Positions 1 to 10,527 are shown, counted from the stretch's first letter. The stretch is DNA of 64,000 nt from Archegozetes longisetosus (GCA_018873245.2 JAEMBT020000001.1:19408220-19472219); one strand, 5' to 3'. Notes: generated by a model from the sequence alone, not told the origin. Translations and numbers: made by a program.

Positions 1-530
1 CTCGTTTCTAATCAATTGTTGACTAAAGTTTGGTTTATAGCTGATGTTGGATTTGGTTAGCATGAGTTGGGTAGGGTTAGGTTAGATTGTGTTACATAAT
101 AGAAATTCTATTCATATGAGGACAATGATCTGGAATAGGCATAACTCTCTTATACCCAACTCCACATGAACCTTAAGCCGAATCTCAATCCAATTGTTTT
201 TTAGCATTATAATGATTAATTCGAATAATGTTTAAGTTTTAGATCTCATTGCTCTACAATTAAATAGAGCGAGTGTTATTGTTGTGCGTGATTTAATTAA
301 AATATTCAAAATTAATTGAAAACGTTAAAACTACAGTTGAAATCAGATGTCTGTAGATTTACTTGTATCTCGACTTTTGCTTAAAACTTATTCATTGAGT
401 TAATGATTCAATTTTCATAAAAGTTCTACAAACATTCACAATAAACTGAAAAATGCATTCATTCTAAAAATATTTATTTATCCACTTATGTCAAATAACT
501 TATGATCAATGCGTAGATCCAGGTTTTCAG
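1..530. other. AT-rich left edge, no gene seen
   Basis: No convincing coding sequence in either strand. Around 55-95 there is a short G/T-rich patch with GGTTAGG-like motifs; similar motifs on the opposite strand occur at 29.67-29.78 kb. Any gene crossing the left edge would have its earlier exons outside the window. Confidence 0.5.
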
Positions 531-562
531 CCATGTGCAGATGAATTCGGTGATGCAGCGAC

Positions 563-775
563 GATGTTTACACTAAATATTACTTTTATTACATCAAAAG
601 TCCTCAGTTTAACATTACCGATAAGGCGTATGTAAGAGGAAAATATCTCTATTTCTTACAAGCAGATGGTTTAACGTCACAAAACACTATAAAGCAATGG
701 ATTCAAGTCAAAGCAATAGTAGCCAATGCGTTTCATCTCGTCATCTTTGTAATTAAAGAATATTGTGAATGCAGA
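563..775 (+). other. coding-like open segment, possible internal exon
   Basis: One frame stays open from about 563 to 1012, and its first 70 codons look protein-like: aromatic-rich (VYTKYYFYYIKSPQFN, then KAYVRGKYLYFLQADG). Splice-acceptor-like sites (TTTTCAG, GATGCAG) lie just upstream at 530-565. After about 775 the frame becomes T-rich and loses coding character. It may be an exon of the same gene as the membrane-anchor exon at 1484, since both are on + and no other gene lies between. I do not recognise the family, and it could also be chance. Confidence 0.25.
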
Positions 776-915
776 AACTTTTTAGTTTCTGTTTTTCACA
801 ATTTTGTTTATTTTTCTTCTTCTTTTCCTTCTCCTTTCTTTGTCTCAATTCTTAGAAAAGGAGAGGATAAGCTGCTGTTCTTAATCGAACGCAGCTGTGG
901 AATTTCAGAAGAAGG

Positions 916-955
916 GTTTTTATGGCTCTGTTTTGATAAACAGAGCCATAAAAAC
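916..955. repeat. perfect 18-bp hairpin with 4-nt loop
   Basis: The arm GTTTTTATGGCTCTGTTT (916-933) and its exact reverse complement (938-955) are separated by TGAT. There are no mismatches over 18 base pairs. It lies between the coding-like segment at 563-775 and the exon at 1484, so probably in an intron. It may be the core of a small foldback element together with the next hairpin. Confidence 0.9.
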
Positions 956-1038
956 GGGGTGTCTGGGAACTCATTAGTAAAAATATTTCGTGTCGTTAAT
1001 TGGGACGATACATGAAATGACCAATTACTAAGAAAGGA

Positions 1039-1065
1039 TGGCCAACGGTCAACACCGTTCGGCCA
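1039..1065. repeat. near-perfect hairpin
   Basis: TGGCCAACGGT (1039-1049) pairs with ACCGTTCGGCCA (1054-1065) with one bulged base and a 4-nt loop. Together with the weaker pair TTCGTGTCGT / ACGATACATGAA between about 988 and 1017, it makes 910-1066 a cluster of stem-loops, more GC-rich than its surroundings. Confidence 0.7.
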
Positions 1066-1483
1066 ATCTCACATAAAAATCCGGCGATCAGGCATGGACT
1101 TAACTTTAAGCCATTGCCTTAATTTTCTCATATTTAAAGTAATGTTCGAGCCCAAAATCGGCACTTGCAGACATTTTTTCTTGTTCTAAAATCTATGTAT
1201 CTGTATTTTATTATTTAAATAAAGTATTTTTTTTGTTACTCTATTACATTTGTGTTTTTTAATCTGTGCTTAACTTGTGTTGCCTTGTGTGAGACTCAAG
1301 TAGTGTGTGAAAGTGTGTTCAACTGGAGTCTACCTTCACATCCCACGCAAGGATTGTAAAGAAGCAGGGAAACGCTCATTGCAATCACAATATTGCAAAG
1401 CAAACATCGCTCAATATTCACCTAGAGTTTACTTTCAATAATCCTAAACCTTCAGCTTGATCATTATTTCTGTTTTTCTATAG

Positions 1484-2048
1484 TGCCCACCAGAACCTGC
1501 CACACAGTATTTCAATTGTCCTCGAACTGCACGCCCGACAACGACGATAACAACAACTACTACAATTACCACTCAATTGAAACCACACAAATCCCAACAT
1601 CACAATCAGAAAGTAGTCAAGCCTTCGGGACATTGAGTCTAAAAAACACTCCAACGGCTTCGAGCGAAATCACTTATGCTTCAACGAATTCTGAGATCCC
1701 AGAAGTGAGTACCATAGAAAACGAAGAGCTAAGAATTGGAAGTTCAGAACAAATTAGTAGTCTTATTTGGTTCATTCCATTTTTGGGTCTATTAGCCATA
1801 GTCTGTACTATAGTTGCTATTTTGATGAGAACTCAAAATGATACAAGACATCGTTCAAGAAGGATTAAAAGTAGAGTCTTACCGACAAACAAAGCTCTTC
1901 TGAAAGAACAAAATCAGATTTCTCTGTAATTAATCTTAACCACGAAAAGAAACAATCGCCAAGCGAAGAACTACTAGAAACGGGTTCTAAGAATGAGGAA
2001 AGCAAAGAAGCAATCAGTACTCAACGAATAGTTACCGGTAGTAATTAA
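1484..2048 (+). CDS. putative last exon of a single-pass membrane protein (partial, frameshifted)
   Basis: The exon probably begins after the acceptor TTTTTCTATAG at 1483; there is no convincing ATG, so it should continue an upstream exon. The open frame 1483-1929 encodes a Ser/Thr/Asn-rich stalk of about 90 residues, one hydrophobic helix (WFIPFLGLLAIVCTIVAILM), and then a basic stop-transfer stretch (RHRSRRIKSR). This is type I topology with a mucin-like outer stalk. The frame stops at 1929, but the neighbouring frame is open across the same point and runs to TAA at 2046-2048 with a polar, Glu/Ser-rich tail (HEKKQSPSEELLETGSKNEE). This suggests one missing or extra base near 1895-1920. The family is not recognised. 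Either a real gene with an assembly indel or a decayed one is possible. Confidence 0.4.
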
Positions 2049-2340
2049 TCGTTAAATACTTGTTTGAAAATGGCTAAACGTGAATTAATTAATGGTCTCC
2101 TAGATGATAAAGTTTATGACACAATCAGATAACTATGCCTTTGGTCGAAGCTGATCTGATCAATGAAACAGTCAAAGCTAAAGACAATCTTCATTTTCTA
2201 TAAATACAATAATTTTCTTTTTTATCTGCTAATAGTTCTCACTTTCTATTGTCTTGTTTCAATTTAAATATAGTTAAATATTCAATTTATTTGTGTACAG
2301 CAGCAAAACAGAGATTTCAAGTGTGGGTACACATACCATT

Positions 2341-2490
2341 TTCACATACTTTTCTGATTAAACTTATTGTGTAATAGTTTTAAACTTGAATTATAATCTA
2401 TTATTGCTTTAATTTATATCAATTATTACAACAAATTAACAAAACTTCCAACTCAAAAATACACAAATTCTTACGTGAAGTTAGCGACAG
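2341..2490 (+). repeat. dispersed repeat, copy 1
   Basis: Bases 2341-2430 recur almost unchanged in direct orientation at 5546-5630, with two or three differences in about 87 bases. A diverged inverted copy of 2341-2490 lies at about 2950-3060, recognisable by shared blocks such as AACTTCACGTAA and TTTTGTTAATTTG. Copy 1 and the inverted copy could together be the two arms of an old foldback element about 700 bp long. Confidence 0.65.
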
Positions 2491-2929
2491 ACCTTAATTG
2501 GGGTACTCTCAATTCCTAATGTCTTCTCAACTGTTCGTAAAACTATTATATTAATATTTGTCAAGTTCTCATTTTTCACAATTAAATATAGAATTTAAGT
2601 TGTTCAATAAAGTGATATTTCTGTATATACTCTCAATTATTCCCATTTAAATCATTTAAATTTTCTTCACACTACGGCTGACGCCTAGATTAGAGTTGAA
2701 CTTTATAGGAAATAATGCTTTATATCTTTAGCAGCCCTAAGACTTAATGTTCAAAAATTAGTTTAAGATATGCATAGATTAGAACTTAGATAAATGTTTG
2801 ATTAGTACAAATGAGGCATCAGAAAAGGACAATCTGTCTCTTGGAAATAGCAGCAATGTCACAAAGAAAACCACCACCTTCCTTATTATTAAAGTTTACT
2901 TTGAGTAATCTTAAACAGTGCGGAACCAA

Positions 2930-3065
2930 CAGGGTGGAGATTCCAATTCAAATTTCTCGCCAACTTCACGTAAAAATAGTATATTATTGAGTATGAAATT
3001 TTGTTAATTTGCTATAAAATAAAGTAAATATAGATTACAACTTAAGTTTAAAACTATCCCATAAT
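2930..3065 (-). repeat. inverted, diverged copy of the 2341 repeat
   Basis: Reverse-complement similarity to 2341-2490 runs in order through several blocks: CAACTTCACGTAA, TTTTGTTAATTTG, ATAGATTA and CTTAAGTTTAAAACTAT. Identity is clearly lower than in the direct copy at 5546, so this arm is older or less constrained. Confidence 0.5.
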
Positions 3066-3400
3066 AGGTTCTAATCCAGAAGTTCCTAAAAGGTAGGTTG
3101 CAATCCAAATGTGGGTCGCGGTTCGCAAAATTCAATTCTCATCATATTTTTGAATAACGATGAGATCTCTACCATACCTAATAAAGAACTTGATAAATTG
3201 AAAGCTTTAAAAATACGAATTTTATGCCGAATAAGAGTTTTTCATAACTAAGATTGCACTCGATATTGACGAACTTTTCTGTAAAAAACATTTACGTTGA
3301 TTTTATATAATAAAATTCTATAATTTTAATTAATTTTATTTTATGGGTCGCCAAAAATACCTGTGAACTAAGGTTCCAATTAACTAAGATATGTATTTAA

Positions 3401-3876
3401 CCCTTCGTCACAACTGTGGGGTAAAATGTTCCCAAGTTTGACTTTAAAAATCTCGCTAAAATCAACAGAATGTCGTCATTTCTTGAAAATTTAGTTATTC
3501 CTCAGTCATATATCCGACTATAAATCATAAAAATCCTGATTAATTTGGAATTATAACCTTATTTTTAAAAATTATTTTCTAGTAACATGTATTTGTGAGG
3601 ACAGAAATTCCCCCTAACATCGCAGTGCTTTGTGTTTGCTATATGTGTCGCAGTGCTATAATGTCGCTACTAACAATTTGAACCGCTGATGACGCTGTAG
3701 CAGATAATAACTAGAAATTAATTAATTAATTAATGAAGACTTTGAAAATAAGGACTAACTTTGATTCTGAAAACATTCGGACTAACCTGGAACAGATATA
3801 AAGCGTGGAAGACGTGAGGTAACATTTTACCCCACAGTTAATTTTACGTTTTCAGAAGTTAAGTTGTGACGAAGGG
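3401..3876. mobile_element. piggyBac-type MITE (non-autonomous)
   Basis: The ends are inverted repeats CCCTTCGTCACAACT (3401-3415) and its complement, ending GACGAAGGG at 3876. A second inner pair, CTGTGGGGTAAAATGTT, lies at 3415-3431, with its complement at about 3821-3837. The left flank is TTAA (3397-3400) and the right flank TTGA (3877-3880), which fits the TTAA target duplication of piggyBac with one later change. The CCCTT terminus is also typical of that superfamily. The 476-bp interior has no transposase frame, so it would depend on an autonomous relative. The interior contains a (TTAA)n run near 3718-3733. Confidence 0.8.
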
Positions 3877-3880
3877 TTGA

Positions 3881-5250
3881 CCAAGAAACTAAGGTATGTA
3901 TTTAATTAAAATCAATATATTTTATGTATGACTCTGAACTTCGGACTTTGTGGATAACCATTAAATTTTGTTTACTTCGTCATTGAGCTTAAAATTTAGG
4001 TTATATTGAACATAGATCTCACATTTGAAAATATTAAACTTTAATAACTTCAACTTTGAAATTTGATTTATTTCATCTCAATTCCCTCGTTGTAGTTTAT
4101 TTTTGGACTTAAAGCTATTGTTACAAATGCTTAGTACTCATTTGAGTCCACTTCAAAAATTGAGCGCAAAGCAATCATAAGTTCAGGTGCTGAGAGTCGA
4201 GTTACGCAAATCTCAGCAGATTCTGTAAAACTGGATGTAAGAGTATAAAAGTGTGAGAGTGCGCTTAATGATTTATCAGTCTTTACAATGCTTTAGTAGA
4301 AATGTTTTCATACAGCGAAATGTAGGTAAATCTGAGCTGATACTTGAAACTTAGACTAAAAATGCTAATCTCATCATTTATTAATCGATAATTTGGTTAT
4401 GTTTACTTCCAAATGCAATAAATCAAATGACTCAAGACTGCAGTTTTGATAGTTTTAATAACTTAAATAAAAATTTTGCATAGTAACTACTTTTTATAGT
4501 GTCAAAACTACTGAAAATCTTTGGGAATTGAACATGTAATAACTTTTCTTGGCATTAGAAATGATTGAACTGCCACTGCATTCTCATCAAAATGCAAAAT
4601 TGACTGAATTTAGTTTTCTATGTGGGTAAGAATTTATATTTCTATCATTTATGTCGTGCATATCATGAATTTACCTTTAGAATATTGTTAAGAATATCCT
4701 CAATTTTTTATCACTAAATCTTATTCTACTTTAAACTCAAACTGGCATTAGGATTAAAGAACGATTGTTGCTATAATATTCGTTATTAGTCTTATATTCA
4801 GTTAGCTTTATATTTAGAAAAGTCGACAACATTTTTAAGTCTATAAAATTAAATTGCAAAACTTATTCAGTTTGTTAAGTTTCAAATTATTTATAAGTAT
4901 TTATCAAAGAGCAATCATTTTACGATTCTTTGCAATTTTAATATCTATTTTACACAATAGATTAGATGTTTGACTAAAACATAAAATGATTAAGTTTATT
5001 TGTAAGTGCATTAAATGAGAACTTAGTCAGAGTTATAAAAAGAAAACTAAAGATATGGCCAACAATTAATGTTCTAGACTACATTAAGGAAATTTAATTT
5101 ATCTTCTATTTAAATTTCAGTTCATAGGGGGAAACAAACACAATAGTTTAAGAAAATATACTGGAATAAGGTGAGTGTCAACCAATATTGACTGTTATAT
5201 ATTCAATATCTATACTATTAATATATAATACCTAATATTAAACAGAAGTA
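3881..5250. other. intergenic, no gene or element recognised
   Basis: AT-rich, with many stops in all frames, and no inverted or tandem repeat that I could see. An 18-bp near-repeat of the sequence just left of the piggyBac-type MITE (AACTAAGATATGTATTTA) recurs at 3889-3906 as AACTAAGGTATGTATTTA. Confidence 0.5.
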
Positions 5251-5255
5251 TTGAC

Positions 5256-5543
5256 TGGCACTCTCAGTCCAGTCATTCTGTCCCTTAAGCTTTTCATCGA
5301 TTTTATTCACTTATGTTCTTAACAGTCCAGTTATTTTGAACTGTGTCCAGATGGAAGGAATGGAGCGTTCCTTGACATGCAAGTGTCCAGGAATGAGAAA
5401 TGTTTGACACAATCTATTTTCTAAAGATTTTGCCAAACATTTTGCATTCCTGGACACTTTAATGACCCATTCCTTCTACCTGGAGACAGTTCACGATTCC
5501 TGGACTGTTAAGGGCATTCCGGGACATGTCAGACTGCATGCCG
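5256..5543. mobile_element. foldback MITE
   Basis: Two long arms face each other. CTTAACAGTCCAG at 5318-5330 mirrors CTGGACTGTTAAG at 5500-5512. Inward from there, the blocks GAACTGT, GAAGGAATG, GTGTCCAGGAATG and ATGTTTG occur in the same order on the opposite strand. The outer ends GGCA...CAGTC...TGTCCC and GGGACATGTCAGACTGCATGCC are also inverted but more diverged. There is no coding capacity. It sits directly against the second copy of the 2341 dispersed repeat. Confidence 0.7.
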
Positions 5544-5628
5544 TATTCACATACTTTTCTGATTAAATTTATTGTGTAATAGTTTTAAACTTGAATTATA
5601 ATCTATTATTGCTTTACTTTATATCAAT
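5544..5628 (+). repeat. dispersed repeat, copy 2
   Basis: Nearly identical to 2341-2428 in the same orientation. It ends exactly where the hAT-like terminus at 5629 begins, so the hAT element interrupts this copy or marks its edge. Confidence 0.85.
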
Positions 5629-6376
5629 TAGACCTGTTCATCGGACTCGGGTCGGGTTCGTTCGGGTCGTACAGAGTGTCATAAAATGTCGGATCGGGTC
5701 GGATTGGACGAGTCGGCCCGAAAATTATTTCAAAGTATCTTATATTTGAAGAATACAGCTCTGAAAAATATGTTTGGGATAGTATCATTATGGTAGCTGA
5801 TTAACCTTCAGCAATGAAACTTGCATTTAAAGATATTTCATGGATAGGATGTCTCTTTCATAATATGAATTCAGCCAAGAACATGTTATTGCTGAATGCA
5901 ATTGAATAAATTTAACAAATGAATTGATCGAATACTGTAAAGCTTTGGAGAAAGTGGCTAAACAGTCAGGATTTCAAAATCAAATAGATATTACATTGAA
6001 AAATATGACAGAAGTGAGACGGGATTCATGATATGATCACCTGAATTCAATTAAAATTAATTACCAGAAAATAAGGTCTTTGTCTATTGAAAACAACAAA
6101 CTATATGATATTCTCAGACAGATTAATGAAAAGCTATTGAATACTCTATAAAACAAAATATTTCTCATATTGTATCCATTTGTTATGAATGTAACGCAGA
6201 CCACAACTAACTTAATCAATAAACTGATTAAACTTTACCTCTTTATCAATTTTAATTCTCGTTCGGGTCGGGCTGGGCCAGCCTACTTCAGCTTTCAGGA
6301 AGGATCAGGTAGAACAAACGAACACAAAGTATCAGTCGGGTCGGGCAGGGAGTTTTGGGCCCGATGTACAGGTCTA
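5629..6376 (+). mobile_element. decayed hAT-type element
   Basis: The termini TAGACCTGTTCATCGG (5629-5644) and CCGATGTACAGGTCTA (6361-6376) form a 16-bp inverted repeat with one mismatch. Subterminal (C/T)GGGTCGGG motifs cluster at both ends (5647-5720 and 6258-6350). Between 5765 and 6150 the + strand encodes, across several stops, a stretch like the middle of hAT transposases: WIGCLFHNMNSA, then EYCKALEKVAKQSGFQNQ, then a conserved-looking TEVRRDS, where active families read TRWNS. There is no clear 8-bp target duplication. The element is internally deleted and inactive. Confidence 0.75.
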
Positions 6377-6566
6377 CCTTAGTTTATAAATTGAAGCCCA
6401 AATAGAACCCGATTTAAGTTATTGAACGAAAACTTTCATCATCTTAGGGAAAATTTAGCCGAAAGTTATCATACTTGAAGTGCTATGAATGAGGGCGCTA
6501 TCTATTGGTAGTAAACAATACGATTTGTATTATTTGTTTTGTTGATATACTTTTGAAAACTTCGTA

Positions 6567-8946
6567 TCGTAGGTTTTTTATAAGGGACAACAAATATAGG
6601 GGACGCTGTGTATCAAACTTTGGGACGCAATAACAAAAGGTACGATTGAGTTGTCAATAGTTTGGGACAAAACAAACCCACGCTTTATATACAGTTATTT
6701 TTTTTTAAACTTTTATTTGTGTTATTGACTTAATTGACTGAAAACTATGCCAAAGAATCAGAAAAAAAGAGAATGACGACGAAGCTAACGAGGGCGAGAA
6801 CGGTTCAGTTTATTAATTTTAATTAATTAAAATAAACTTATTTAAGGGAATTTTTTTCTAAGGACTGAAAATCTTATGGATTTTATTTTTATTTTGTCTA
6901 TTAGTCATTCAATTTTCCATAATTTTGACTTAAATGAATTGAGTTAAATGTGAATTTTGTTAAAACTCGTTTAAATTGAAGTTTTAAAAACTAAGATTAG
7001 TAGTGGTAAAAGTCTATTAGTGATGACAAGATGAGCGCGAGCGGTGATGACAAAATGAGTGCGACCATCATAGAGCTGAAGCTATGACAAGAGATAGACT
7101 TGATCACTTTTATAATATTCTATACGAATCTTTCAAGGTTTGCATTCTCTGTATTGAATCATAGTCAAAGTTAATATATTCAATGTTTTGAGGACAATTC
7201 TACCGAAATTCTTGAAAACATAGTGTGGAATTGTGATGAGGCTGGATTTTGTCATGCTCCAGGAAATCTGATGGTCATAGCTGAGCGTGGTGTACGAAAT
7301 GTTCATAAAAAACTTATGGAAACGGCAGAGAATACACCACGATACATGCTTCTATTAATGGTAACATCGATTCATTACTTTAATTCTTAAGAATAACAAT
7401 AAAATGATATTTCTTTAATAGCATCTGGTCGATATCTTGAGCCCCTAATCATCTATAAAAATAAAAAGCTTTATGAGCCTTCCAAAGATGATTGGAAAGA
7501 GGCTTATTTTGCTCCCTCACCATCCGGTTGGATGAACTCGGAGATTTTCTCTAATTGGTTTCGAACAGTTTTCGTACCTGAAGCCGAGAAATCTCGTCCG
7601 ATCAGCTATGAAGGACCTCTCTTTCTTATTCTTGACGGGCATACATCACATACCACATATGATGTCATTAAAACGGCACGAGATCATAACATCGAACTCA
7701 TCCGTTTGCCATCACATTCGACACATATGCTACAGCCGCTGGATTTAAGCGTTTTCGGTCCATTAAAGAAATTTTGGACAACTTTGGTTAGTGAATTTGA
7801 GGCCAAACACGAACGCAAGGTATAGTTTAAGTATCCTTTTTAATCAATAATATAATAATATCGACATTTAAAGATTTATAGATCAGAGTTCAGTGGTTGT
7901 ATTAAGGTATTATGAGATAAATTGATTAATCGTTCTGAATACGCAATAAACGGCTTCAAGAAAGCTGGAATTGTCCCCTTTAACAGAGATGCGTATTCAG
8001 ATTCTGATTTATCTGATGTCAAAATAACAGCGTTTCCGTGGAATAAGGACAATATCCAATCTTTCGAAGAAGAAATTCTCAGCACTTCCAATGATATTCC
8101 GGAGCCAAAATCTGCAGAAAAATATCTTTTCCATCGTCTAATTGATAGGCTTTCAACGTCCTCTTCTGCAAAGACTTCAACATCAATTCCGATGAGTAGG
8201 TGACCATAGGTTTTCTATTACTTTCAATCTTTTAATAAAATAAATTCTCATCAGCTAAGAAGCAAAAAAGAGCTTATGCAGAGAATATGACTTCTTCGAA
8301 AGATTTTCCTCAATCTCCTCCCAAGAAAATGAAAACTCATACATTTTCTTGGGATGGTACTTGTTCTATATGTAATGAGGAAAAATCAGTCTATTTTGTA
8401 GAGAGTGGAGAGGTAGACATTTGGGTTGAATGTTTTAAGCCTAAATGTGCCCTCAGGTTCCATTCTTATTGTACAGTTGATCTGAGATTTTTTGGCGAAG
8501 ATGCGGTAATTTATTAACTACAAACTTATAATATGTCACTAATTGTTTTTCCTATACAGATAAGACAAATTCAATGGTATTGTCCTCTTCATAAGAATTT
8601 AGAGAAATTTGATTATATCTTCAAAAGTATTCGCATTTTATCGCAGTTGAATTCCTTTGTAACATTGTATTACATTTTTAATTTTTTTCATGTCATCAAT
8701 ATATCATAAATTATAAATTATAATTATTTATCAATTATTTATTAAAATTTTTTCGATAAATTAATCTAATTTCTCCACTCATTCTCAAGACTCAAGCCAA
8801 CACTATTTACATTGATATTAAGCTAATATAAAAGTACTGAATGCTCGATGCTCTCATCATCGAACATTCAGCCCCTTTATATTTGTATCTTTTTTTGTTA
8901 ATAGTTTGTCCCGAGTCAAAATTGTCCCTTATAAAAAAGCCTACGA
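6567..8946 (+). mobile_element. pogo/Tigger-type DNA transposon, defective
   Basis: The left end TCGTAGGTTTTTTATAAGG at 6567 is matched by the right end, whose reverse complement reads TCGTAGGCTTTTTTATAAGG, ending at 8946. The inverted repeat is about 24 bp with one inserted base. A TA dinucleotide flanks both ends (6565-6566, 8947-8948), the target duplication of the Tc1/mariner superfamily. GGGAC motifs repeat just inside both ends. The 2380-bp interior carries a broken transposase gene on +. A hairpin of about 55 nt (8827-8882, stem CTGAATGCTCGATG) lies near the right end. Confidence 0.85.
7084..8640 (+). pseudogene. DD35D transposase remnant (pogo/Tigger family)
   Basis: Pieces in order: TRDRLDHFYNILYESFK (near 7087-7138); 7193-7360 with the first catalytic Asp in WNCDEAGF; 7422-7819 with the second Asp in LILDGHTSHT and the third in LQPLDLSVFGPLKK; 7922-8203 as the C-terminal linker (NGFKKAGIVPFNRDAY); and 8287-8517 plus 8561-8640 as a Cys/His zinc-binding tail (CSICNE...CFKPKC...FHSYC). 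Exactly 35 residues separate the second and third Asp. Small AT-rich introns with GT-AG ends seem to separate the pieces. The usual N-terminal helix-turn-helix DNA-binding region is missing, and frames do not join cleanly at the 7360/7422 junction, so no full transposase can be made. Confidence 0.8.
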
Positions 8947-9170
8947 TATCAATGTAAATAGTGTTGGCTTGCGTTTTGAGAATGAGTGGAGAATTTCATT
9001 ATTATAAAAATATTAGATTTTATTTTCGAGTTTGTATATATGAAAGAAAATCTTTTACACACTTTTATCATCGAAAGAACTTATTGGATAGAAAAATAAT
9101 TGAAAAATAATTTATGAAATATAATTTGATATATTATTGATGACATGAATGATAATATTAATCTGAAAAA
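8665..9170. repeat. large palindrome spanning the transposon's right end
   Basis: Bases 8771-8818, inside the pogo-type element, are repeated in inverted orientation at 8949-8996, just outside it, with about two mismatches in 47 bases. The similarity continues outward at lower identity to about 8668 and 9150; both sides keep TGTCATCAAT / ATTGATGACA and a T/A-rich stretch. The spacer of about 130 bp holds the element's right terminal repeat. Confidence 0.8.
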
Positions 9171-9413
9171 ATGTAGTAAATTGGAGTAAACTTTTAATAT
9201 AAATGAAATAAAGTTTTGGAATATAGTTAAATCTTCAAAAAGTATGTCAAATTACTGTTCATTTGACTTTCAATTGAATAAACCCAGCAATAGATAGATA
9301 AAATCCGACTCAAAAATTAGAGGCAATAGTTAGTTGTTTGTTTCTCCGATACAATAGCAAAGAAAACTTATAAAAATAAAATTCAGTTCGAGTACGGTTT
9401 TGTTGAGCGGACT

Positions 9414-9500
9414 GCGCGCCGAACCCCAAACTTAACGACTAACCTAAGCGAATAACATCATTTTAGGTTAAGTTAGTCGTTAGTCTAAGGGCTCAGCGCC
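9414..9500. repeat. inverted repeat, small hairpin element
   Basis: The left arm (GCGC...CTTAACGACTAACCTAA) and the right arm (TTAGGTTAAGTTAGTCG...AGCGC) pair imperfectly over about 35 bp around a short spacer. The GCGCGCC base is unusual in this AT-rich DNA. No coding content. It could be a small MITE. Confidence 0.6.
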
Positions 9501-10281
9501 CGTAGCACACAATACATTGGCCAATACCGAGTCCTGTTTTCATCTCATCTATAATATAGAATCGGAGAAACAATGAACATACTTGTTTGTTTTCTTTTAT
9601 ATCATAAATATAACCATAACAATACTTTAATACTGTTCCTAAGTTGTTAGTTTTCAATACCAATACATTGTCTAGATAGATGATTCAGTATTAGAAAATG
9701 TACTCCTGATACTTTTCTGTAACGTTTTAACTACGAAGAAATTATCTAAGCGGTAGATATCAAATGTTAAACTATCTCAAGTTTTTCAAACAACTTATAT
9801 TCATTTATGATTATTTCCATGATGATTACAGAAAAGTTCTGCACTCAGTTTGGGCTTCATTTTGCATATTTTAATATCTTAAGAGTTTTAAACTTTTTCT
9901 CGTTTAACCAAATCTGAAAAACTGTCACATATCACATAAGAGTTTATCTTTATTGTAATCACAATTGTTTACGATTTGTTCAAATAGACTTTTAATTATT
10001 ATTATTTTATCCTATTCAGGATATTTACTTAATTAAATAATTTGTTTTACAATACTTTATTATAGAAGTTTTTATGACATCTGTAATTGACTGTAATTTG
10101 AATAATAGTATTAAAGTGTTTGCATCATTAGATTTGAGTTGTGCTATACGTGTCTCAACGTAAGGATTGCGTTAGCAAGTCATGGAGTCAATAGTTTTAA
10201 TCATTTAACTATTGTTTTATAGAATTTGAAAACTTTTACTGCTTTTAACTTAATTTAACAATAAGTCAGTTTCCAATAAAT
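9501..10281. other. upstream region of Dicer-like copy A
   Basis: No open frames of note. It should hold the promoter and 5' UTR of the + strand Dicer-like gene, but no clear TATA box stands within 100 bp of the ATG at 10282. Confidence 0.4.
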
Positions 10282-10354
10282 ATGGAAGTCGATAACAATA
10301 AAGTGATTGAACAAAGTGATAGACAGTATCAGGTATTACGTGACTCAATACCTA

Positions 10355-10527
10355 TTTTATCATATGAGATTATTTCTGAGAAAGTAAGGAAAGTTTCTCT
10401 CATCAACACAATCATACACTAATTACTAAAAAATACGATTGCTTTATGTAGTTTGAAAAAGTGAGTTCAAGTTTTCAGATGCAAATTTGATCAAACTTTC
10501 CTTACTTTTCTCAGAAATCATATAAAA
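10355..10527. mobile_element. MITE in intron 1 of Dicer-like copy A
   Basis: TTTCTGAGAAAGTAAGGAAA (ending near 10394) is mirrored at 10493-10520 with one extra base, and the ATATGA / TCATAT flanks extend the repeat. Arms are about 40 bp at each end of a 173-bp unit without coding capacity. Confidence 0.7.

Noticed and set aside
6170..6382. A 70-codon + strand open frame with Gly/Arg-rich end
   Set aside because: It lies over the right subterminal repeats of the hAT element; the Gly/Arg content comes from GGGTCGGG repeats, not from a gene.
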